Shown here in pieces: positions 56,553-64,000 of a DNA stretch of 64,000 nucleotides. The notes beneath the pieces are model-generated. The model was not told the DNA's origin. It saw only the letters and a list, made by a program, of their open reading frames with translations, and did not search any database. This DNA is from Odobenus rosmarus divergens (taxonomy: Eukaryota > Chordata > Mammalia > Carnivora > Odobenidae), in contig NW_004450941.1 of assembly GCF_000321225.1 (NCBI RefSeq), positions 431,840 to 495,839 of the forward strand, written 5' to 3'. Position numbers and translations under genes: made by a program. Each line of letters starts with the position of its first letter. Positions within the stretch are counted from its first letter, which is position 1.

Positions 56553-57545
56553 CCCTTCTTTTTAAACTTAATGTATTTTATACATTTCTTTTCCCAAGAC
56601 ATTACACATAGATTTTCTATATTCGTTTAGTAGCTACATTGCTGTATTCTGCAGCATGGAAATATTCTAATTTATTTAGCCAAAAAAAGAATTCCAATAT
56701 TCAATTTTATCTTTATACCTATGTTCTGTAGGCAGGTAAGGGGGAAAAGATTTGAGAATGCAAGTATCTGGGGATGTGTGGATCATTTGGGAATAACAAA
56801 AATAATTCATTTATTCAATTTTTCAAATATTCTTTCACTTTAGAAAACTATTTAACGAGTGCATACTATGTGCTATTTGGCCCTGAGTTAGCTTCTGAAT
56901 GTGAAATAATCGCTTTACATTAGAAAGAATCCCAAGTACCTGAGATCACATTGAAATACCCCCCCTTTTTTTTAAAATAACCTCTTAGAGAGGATTACAA
57001 TCTTTTTATGGTGTTGCTAATTTAGTATTATCTACTGGTGGGGAGGTTTGTACCCTACTGAATAGACCCTCCTAATCTTTTTTTTTTTTTTCCCTTCTTA
57101 CATGATGTATCTTTTTCATTTAGTTTTTCTTTAAAGTTCCTGGAGATGTTTCAGGAACACTCCAGTGGTGATGAGCAAAGATGCACTTGAGTCAATGTTC
57201 TGAAATCCCACATCTGTCTCTTTTTATATAGTCCTCCCTTTTTATGCTCACGTCTGCTGGGCAGCAGCACCTGTGGTGTGAAGAAAATTCTGGACTGCTG
57301 ACCTGTTTGCTTGCCTCCTGGCCTGTATTTTCCCGTTTCGCTTGAGTTTTCCCTTCTTCCCCACAAAGCTCCCTGTTGCCCCCCACAAGGAATATGACAG
57401 TTCATTCCTTTTATTCAGAAGCTGTCTCTCTGCTCCGGTCTCTGTGTTCCTCTCTCTTCCTCTCCCCTGTCTCTCACAAACATGCCTTCCTCTGAGTGAG
57501 AGGTCGAGTAATAGCTACACATTGTTAGCAGCACTGTCCTTCTTC
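56553..57545. other. Anonymous DNA with a short L2-like piece
   Basis: A brief minus-strand L2-like end near 56840-56900 (aacgagtgcatactatgtgc). Poly-T near 57079-57091. Open frames at 57151-57662 on both strands show no similarity I recognise. Confidence 0.4.
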
Positions 57546-57549
57546 TACC

Positions 57550-57760
57550 AGAAAATTAGAAAGTTAGTGCCTAAATATAGCCTTGAAATTAGGAAGTATG
57601 CATTCCAATTCTTGACTCACTCCATCATTGGCTTGCTGTGGGGACCGCAGGGAACTGCTTGACCTCTCGGTTTCCTTTGGTTCAATGAAGGCAATAATTC
57701 CTGCCCTGCCTTCCAGATGTAGGTGAGTAATTAATGGTTGTAGAGTCCTTTGAAGCTCGG
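57550..57760 (+). mobile_element. MIR SINE
   Basis: cattccaattcttgactcac, tgacctctcggtttcctttg and aatgaaggcaataattcctg follow MIR order. Confidence 0.65.
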
Positions 57761-57999
57761 AAAGGAAGCTGCAGAGGCTAATTCACCTATGTTTTTGAAA
57801 TAATTTACACAGGAAAATAGCTGAGATGTGAAATCAGAAACCATGAAAGTTTATACAAATGCATCTGTAAATTCACAAGAAGATCCTGACAGAAGCAAGA
57901 AGCTATTTATTCCTGTCTTTGTCCCCTCTTCCTTTGTGTACTCTCTTCTGGACTTGCTCTCTGACACCTCACCTAAATTATTGATTAGCCAGATGCACT

Positions 58000-58170
58000 T
58001 GAAAAGGAACCGTGCTTTGGAGCTGGAGAGACCTAGTTACACACCTGATTCCACCACTTTCCAACTATGAGAACTCGGGCAAGTGACTTGTTACATGTTT
58101 CACCGTTCTGTGCCTCAGTTTCCTTCTTTTGTACGAGGGCAATTACCTTTACAGCACAGAGCTACCGATG
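58000..58170 (+). mobile_element. MIR SINE
   Basis: gctttggagctggagagacc, ccaactatgagaactcgggc, aagtgacttgttacatgttt and tctgtgcctcagtttccttc. Good core. Confidence 0.85.
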
Positions 58171-58179
58171 AGAATTACA

Positions 58180-59286
58180 TGCATGCCTGTGAGTGGGCAC
58201 GTATGGATGCAAGGACATCGGTGAGTTTCGAGGGGTGTTCATTCCCTTCCACCTTTTGGAAAGGAGGTGGAGGAAGAGGTCTTATGGCAAAACTGCAGTG
58301 TCAGCTGCCCTGGTGACAGATGGCCCCAACAAGACCCTTCAGAGCGGTACCACAGACAAGAGTTGGGTCAGGCTTAATATAGGCCTCAGATTAGTGTCCC
58401 ACTATGACTTTAACCCACATGGAAAGAAGTGTCTCACACCAGACCAAATTCCCTTATTCTACAACCAGAAACATTATCTGGTATGTATGTATGTCCAGCT
58501 ATGTCCTAAACAAAGTAAAGCACTGTGAATCTTTTAAAGATACTCTTTGCTGAGTTGCAGAAACTAAGACTGTAAGTGTGACAATCCCATGAAGGATGGG
58601 GAACAGAGTACCTGGTTTCGGAGAAGACCCCTTTCTCAGGGAGAAAAAGATGCATGTAAGTGGACAACGTTTCCAAGATGCCAAAGCCATAAACGATGAT
58701 GTTGCACATTTTAAGGACTTTTTAAAGGCTTTGTTATAGGGTCCTCAGGGTCATTAATTATCCCTCAATATATAATCTGAATTTTATGAGAGAAGGGAAT
58801 GATGGAACTGGGTCTCTGAATGCTAGTCTATTCTCAGATTAGGGCTGCATTCAGGGAAGTAGTTTTGATAATGTCACATGTAGCAGAGAAATATTTTGTC
58901 TTATAATCACATTATATAAGAAAAATACATAATATCAACCCAAAAGAAGAGGGGATTCCTTCAGTCATTTGTAAGGGGACTAATAAAATACGGGAACTTT
59001 GATGCATTACTCATTCATAACTGTTGTAAATTACTATAACAATATTTTGTACTACAAAAAATGTCTAAAATAGTAAGATCCTGGGTCCAAGAGTAATGCT
59101 GATTTTAGTGCTATAGTATAGGTATAGTATGCATGTCGCTGTTTTCTTCACTAGAAGTTGGCATCAGAATATGTATTATTTATTCCTTTGTTCCTCCAGG
59201 ACATCTCATGGTGCTAAATATCAGAATGTCTCAAATTCTAGTAGAAAAGGATTATATTTTAAAGACATATTAAAGGAATTATCATT
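58180..59286. other. Anonymous DNA
   Basis: The 111-codon frame at 58193-58528 has no recognised similarity and starts within ordinary-looking sequence; I do not call it a gene. Nothing else recognised. Confidence 0.4.
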
Positions 59287-59301
59287 AGAAAAAATTTTAA
59301 G

Positions 59302-59501
59302 GGGCGCCTGGGTGGCTCAGTCATTAAGCGTCTGCCTTCGGCTCAGGTCATGATCCCAGGGTCCTGGGATCGAGCCCCGCATCGGGCTCCCTGCTCCGCG
59401 GGAAGCCTGCTTCTCCCTCTCCCACTCCTCCTGCTTGTGTTCCCTCTCCCGCTGTGTCGCACTCTCTGTCAAATAAATAAATAAAATCTTTAAAAAAAAA
59501 A
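59302..59501 (+). mobile_element. CAN SINE, youngest-looking copy
   Basis: Complete and close to the consensus of this window: gggcgcctgggtggctcagt (box A region), gggatcgagccccgcatcgg (box B region), gcgggaagcctgcttctccc, ctgtcaaataaataaataaa, A11 tail. Nearly perfect flanks agaaaaaattttaag (59287-59301) and agaaaaaaattttaag (59502-59517). Such a head could in principle bind RNA polymerase III factors. Confidence 0.97.
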
Positions 59502-59644
59502 AGAAAAAAATTTTAAGTATCATATATATAAAACTCAATGATTGGCAAATGTTAGTATTTCTTTTTTTTGTGAAGTTTTAAAAATTTATTTACAAGTGTT
59601 CCTGATTATGCACATAGAGGCCCATGACAGAGAGAAAATTCGCT

Positions 59645-60345
59645 TGCGAATGATTTTTTTTATTGACGTCTCGTTGGCACGCAGTGTTGCCTTAGTTTCA
59701 GGCGTACAACATAGTGATTGGAGAAGTTTACACACTATGCTGTGCTCCCCACAAGTGTAGCACCCACCTGTCCCCACACAGCGCTGTCACAGCACCACTG
59801 ACTGTATTCCTTGTGCTGTGCCTTGCATCCCCGTGACTTCTTCATTCCAGAACCGGAAGCCTGTACCTCCTACTTCCCTTCACCCATTGTGCCCATTTTC
59901 CTACCTTCCCCTCTTGCAACCACCGTTTGCTCTCTGATTCTGCTTTTTATTTGTTTGTCCATTTGTTTTGTGTTTTAGATTCCATATATAAGTGAAATCA
60001 TATGGTATTTGTCTTCCTGTAACTTATTTCATGTAGCATAATATCTTCTAGGTCCACCCATATTTTTGCAAATGGCAAGATTTCATTCTTTTTTCATGGC
60101 TGAGTCATATTCCACTGCATGTATATGTACACACACACACACACACACACACTCTATCTTTAATTCCTCCATTCATGGACACATAGGGCTGCTTCCATAT
60201 CTTGGCTATTGTAAATAATGCTGCCATAAATATAGGGTTCCATTTATCTTGTCCAATTAGTTTTTTTGGGGGGGGTAAATATTCAGTAGTGGAATTACTG
60301 AATCATATGCTATTTTTATTTAACTTTTTAAGGAATGTGGCATTT
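59645..60345 (-). mobile_element. L1 3' UTR and ORF2 end (L1MA-like)
   Basis: The plus strand reads ttagtttcaggcgtacaaca, tgtcacagcaccactgactg, ccttcacccattgtgcccat, gcaaatggcaagatttcatt, catggctgagtcatattcca and ggctattgtaaataatgctg. That is the antisense 3' UTR followed by the ORF2 C-terminal region. Contains an (AC)n at 60129-60152. Confidence 0.85.
60129..60152. repeat. (AC)n microsatellite
   Basis: Twelve AC dinucleotides at the site where antisense L1 ORF2 often carries a tatataca-type stretch. Confidence 0.95.
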
Positions 60346-60579
60346 TGTTATAGCAGCTGGAGCAGACTGATACAACTACTTTCATACAACTACTGATACA
60401 TGACTTTAGCTATATTTTTACTAATATATTCGGCTTTCTATTTTAATAAGGAAATTAGATACTTATTTCTCCTATATTTTCTTGATTTCTACTAAATTTA
60501 AGCATTTGAATATAAAAATTTGCATTCATTTTTATGTGAATTGGCTGCTGCTGTTTTTTCATTTTCTATTTATGTATTA

Positions 60580-60801
60580 CAGCTTTTTTTTTAAGATTTT
60601 TTATTTATTTTAGAGAGGGAGAGAGAGTGGGGAGAGCACAAGCATAGGAAGGGGCGGAGAGAAGGAGAGGGAGAGAATCCCAAGCAGACTCCCTGCTGAG
60701 TGCGGAGCCCCACATAGGGCTGGATCCCACACCCCTGAGATCAAGACCTGAGGGGAAACCAAGAGTCAGATGCTTATCCAACTGAGCCACGCAGGCCCCA
60801 C
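60580..60801 (-). mobile_element. CAN SINE
   Basis: T-run, aagattttttatttatttta, gagtgcggagccccacatag, actgagccacgcaggcccca. tgtatta at 60573-60579 and 60802-60808 is a short candidate duplication. Confidence 0.87.
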
Positions 60802-61020
60802 TGTATTAGGGATTATTTTTTTAAAAGACTTGCATGTCTTTGTAAATTAAGAGTTTTAACGCTTGTTACATTTTAATACCTTTGCAAAGATTTTCCCAGT
60901 TTGTTCTTTGTTCTTTTTATCTTTTTACACACACACAAACACACACATATAAATTCCCAAAGTATTTAAATATATATAATGATTTAAAAATCATTGTTTA
61001 ATGATTTTTTTTAAAAATCA

Positions 61021-61205
61021 GGGGCGCCTGGGTGGCTCAGTCAGTTAAGCATCCAACTCTTTGATTTTGGCTCAGGTCATGATCTCAGGGTTGTGAGATT
61101 GAGTCCTAGGTGGGATTCTGAGCTGGGTGTGGAGCCTGCTTAAGATTCTCTCTCTCTCCATCTCCCTCTATCCCTCATCACCCCCTACCCCCAAAATTTA
61201 AATTA
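61021..61205 (+). mobile_element. CAN SINE (older head type)
   Basis: ggggcgcctgggtggctcag, agcatccaactctttgattt, gatctcagggttgtgagatt, gtggagcctgcttaagattc. The tail is replaced by ccccaaaatttaaa. ttttttaaaaatca occurs on both sides (to 61020 and to 61220). Confidence 0.9.
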
Positions 61206-61457
61206 TTTTTTTAAAAATCAATTTTTTTTATCATTTTTACATGGGAAAGATTTGTAACTATACACTTTGTGATTTTATATTTTGTTTTATGTGTAAAAAT
61301 TCTGGAATTGAGTTATGACTTATATTACTAAGTGAGTAATACAATTTTTTAAAATTTATTGACTAATTCTTCAGTGGATTAGACATTACTTGTATCAGAT
61401 TTGAATATATGCTATGGTTATTGGTTAGTTTCTGAAATATGACTAGTATATTATTTT

Positions 61458-63035
61458 GTTATTAAGGGCTTTATATTAGAGCAATTTTAGCTTCACAGTA
61501 AAATTGAGAGGAAATTACAGAGATTCTCATATGGCCCCGGCCCTCATATACGCATAGCTTCTCCCATTATCGACATCCCCCACCAGAGTGGGACATTTGT
61601 TACAATTGATGAATCTATGTTGACACATTATCAATGCCCATAGTTACATTAGGGTTCAGTCTTTTTGTTTTTCATTCATTGGGTTTGGAATAATGTATCA
61701 TGACATATCTACCTTTATAGTATCATACAGAATCCTTTCAATGTCCTAAATATCCTCTGTGTGTCCTCACCTATTCATCCCGCCCTGCAGTTCTAACCCC
61801 TGTCAACCCCTGATCTGTTTACTGTCTTCATAGTTTTGTCTTTCTCAGAATGTCGTAGGGTTGGAAATTTACAGTATATAGTTTTTTCATATTGGCTTCT
61901 TTCACTTTGTAATATGCATGTAAGGTCCTTCTTTGTCTTTTCATGATTTGAAGGCTTATTTCTTGTTAGGGTTGAAATATATTGTATTCTCTGGATGTAT
62001 CACTGCTTATTTATTTATTCGCCTAATGAAGGACATCTTAGTTGCTTTCATGTTTGGGCCATTTGGAATAAAGCAGCTGTAAACATCCATGTGCAGGTTT
62101 TTGTGTGTGGACATAAGCTCTCAACTCCTTTGCGCAGATACCAGGGAGCATGGTTGCTGGATCGTATGTAAGAGTATGTTTACTTCATAGAAACACTAAA
62201 CTGGCTTCCAAACTAGCTGTACCATTTTTCCTTCCTATCAGTAATAAATGAGATTTTCTGTAGCTCCACATCCTTGCCAGTGTTTGGTATTATCAGTGGC
62301 CCAAGTTTTGGCCATTCTGATAGGTATGTAGTAGTATCACGTTGTTGTTTTTAATTTATTTCCTCAATGACCTGTGATGTGGAGTACCTTTTCATTTGCT
62401 GATTTGCCATCTTATATCTGTATATCATCTGTTAAGATCTTTTCCCCGTTTTAATCAAGTGGTTTCCCTGTTGAGTTTCTTTGTGTATTTTGGATAACAT
62501 TCCTTTATCAGATGTGTCTCTTGTGGGTTTTTTTGTTGTTGTTGGTGGTGGTTGTTTGTTGGCGGGGGGTAGGGGCAGTGCGAGAGAGAGACTCTTAAGC
62601 AGGCTCTTTGCCGAATTTGAGGCTTGATCTCGCAACCCTGAGATAATGACCTGAGCTGAAATCAGGGGTCGGACATTTAACCACTGAGCCACCCAGGCGC
62701 CCGTGGATGTGTTTTTTGTAAGACACATATTTTCTCCCAGTCTGTGGCTTGTCTTTTAATTCTCTGAGCATTGTTATTCACAGCAGAAGATTTTAATTTT
62801 AATGAAATCCAGCTCATCAAGTATTTATTTTATGGATCATATCATTGGGGTTGTATCTTAGGTCATTGCCATACTCAGGGTCATCTAGGTGTTCTATATC
62901 GTGTTCTCGGAGTTTTACAGTTTTGCATTTTAAATTTAGGTCAGTGATCCATGCTGAGTAACTTTGTGTTAAGGGTATAAAATCTGTGTTTAATGTCTGG
63001 GTTTAATGAATCATTGTTCCACCTTCATCCTTTTG
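61458..63035 (-). mobile_element. Old L1 (3' region into ORF2), split by a SINE
   Basis: The plus strand shows, in order: gagcaattttagcttcacag, ccccaccagagtgggacat, atgttgacacattatcaatg, catagttttgtctttctcag, gaataaagcagctgtaaaca, ctgtaccatttttccttcct, cctttatcagatgtgtctct, and (after the SINE) cagtctgtggcttgtctttt and gttttgcattttaaatttagg. A long, colinear antisense L1M copy. Confidence 0.88.
62526..62703 (-). mobile_element. CAN SINE inside L1
   Basis: TTG-rich start, gcgagagagagactcttaag, tgaggcttgatctcgcaacc, ccactgagccacccaggcgc. gatgtgt near 62512 and 62706 may be its target duplication. Confidence 0.87.
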
Positions 63036-64000
63036 ACCATATCGCTGATGCTGTAGTTTCCATATAGGCCTCATTCCCCATCTACAATTATCGTTCTATT
63101 TGACTTATTTCCATCACTGATTCCTACCTGGTACTCAACCCTTCACACTCTCACAAGCCCTAGCCTGACACGACATTCATGAAAAGCTATAATTTATGTC
63201 ACATCTTTTCATTACTTCATTAGTGGTTACCTGTGGTAAAGGAGATATCATGATAAGTAAGAGATATTCCTTCTCACCAAGATGATAAATAGACAAACAT
63301 ACAATTTCGACTTGTTTATCAGGGCCATTTTAGAGAAGGGTACCTAATGTGTTAGAGCGCAGAAGTTGTGCACATAACTTCCTAAAGCAACCTTGGGGAA
63401 AAGAGCAGAGTGGGGGTTATTTCCAGAAAAGGGAACAACATCCACAAAGGTACTGGGACACTGTGTGGATGGAGCTTAGAGATTTGTGGCAAAGATTGAG
63501 TTTAGGAAGTAGGTTGGGGAGATGGAAGAAACTTTTTAGTTCAATACTAACGAGTTTTGATTCTATTTAGGGGGGAATGGTTGCAATGATTGTTTTGCAG
63601 CTGAGGGCAGAGGTGGAAGGATTGAGGTGTTGTAGCACATAGTGCCACAATTAGATGTGTGTGTTTTAGAAAAATGGATGGTTGAACGAATGAATAAATA
63701 ATAACTTCCCCAAAAAGAAGATCCAAACCTTATATCCCTGCAGAATTTTCTATAGATCAGGGCACTATCTTCTTGGATTATTCTCCATTCTTGTTGTATA
63801 TATGACACAAGTCTTGGAATCATGTGGTCATTTGAGCCACTGACAGACATCGTGGACATGTAGAAGTAGTTGCATGCATGAGGGCTTAACACAGCTGCCC
63901 AAATGTGACTGTTTTGATGTAAAAAACTGATATTTCATACAGCAACAAGTCTATTGAATGCAAATGATGGGAATTAAAAAAAAAAGAAATCAAATTTCAA
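63036..64000. other. Anonymous DNA, partly L2-like
   Basis: About 63225-63620 resembles minus-strand L2 (aaggtactgggacactgtgt, gagatggaagaaactttt), weakly. The rest is not recognised. The window ends in an A-rich stretch near 63976-63986. Confidence 0.35.

Larger units (their letters stand above)
60346..61457. other. AT-rich DNA, possibly old minus-strand L1, with two SINEs
   Basis: Outside the SINEs at 60580 and 61021, phrases such as tttgcaaagattttcccagt suggest antisense L1 ORF2, but most is too eroded to assign. Confidence 0.4.

Noticed and set aside
57342..58528. Open frames of 80-111 codons as genes
   Set aside because: No recognised similarity, overlapping frames on both strands, MIR sequence inside parts of them, no promoter or splice evidence.
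59302..59501. tRNA gene
   Set aside because: The tRNA-like head with box A and B-like motifs is the 5' part of a CAN SINE; the body and A-tail follow directly.

Overview
The window is nuclear DNA from a carnivoran mammal. The main evidence is about 35 copies of the tRNA-derived CAN SINE: a head reading like gcctgggtggctcagt, a CT-rich middle, and an AAATAAATAAAATCTTT tail. The younger copies have the form I associate with arctoid caniforms (bears, panda, seals, mustelids) rather than the dog SINEC_Cf form. The species cannot be fixed from sequence alone. The DNA is AT-rich, CpG-poor and eukaryotic; there are no bacterial operons, no phage and no CRISPR array.

I recognise no functional protein-coding gene, no splice-supported exon and no intact RNA gene. 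The gene-like remnants are a frameshifted RPL23A processed pseudogene (about 6.67-7.19 kb), a 33-35 nt U2 snRNA retrocopy with a perfect 16 bp target-site duplication (32.70-32.74 kb), and decayed LINE coding pieces. Most open reading frames in the window lie inside repeats or are chance frames. The window fits an intergenic desert or a large intron. Recognisable L1 pieces are strongly biased to the minus strand, which is weak support for an intron of a plus-strand gene.

Layout. 0-5 kb: nested SINEs, then old minus-strand L1 with a MIR and three more SINEs. 5-11 kb: anonymous DNA, RPL23A pseudogene, L2 tracts, MER20, an hAT MITE, and SINEs carrying a C25 run and a 28 bp palindrome. 11.6-12.4 kb: a carnivore L1 3' end flanked by its target-site duplication and split by a SINE. 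12.5-19 kb: L2, SINEs, MER5A, and the most repeat-poor tract of the window (14.4-18.7 kb). 19-24 kb: SINEs, an hAT MITE, L2, and a three-layer nest of L1, solo LTR and SINE. 24-36 kb: mostly anonymous DNA with a MER20-like element, old L1, a solo MaLR LTR, a polypyrimidine tract and the U2 retrocopy. 36-45 kb: MaLR LTRs, several MIRs and a long L2 copy split by an LTR and two SINEs. 45-54 kb: MIR, L1, an hAT element split by a SINE, a tail-to-tail SINE pair, L2 and an MLT1-type LTR. 54-64 kb: L1 remnants, SINEs and MIRs.

Nothing here amounts to a new biological system. The notable content is insertion archaeology: many target-site duplications can be read directly, so relative ages are clear at several nests. 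There are also a few local structures (palindrome, homopolymer, tandem duplications, hairpins). Repeat family names come from recognition without a database search; fine subfamily names and outer edges of old elements are approximate.
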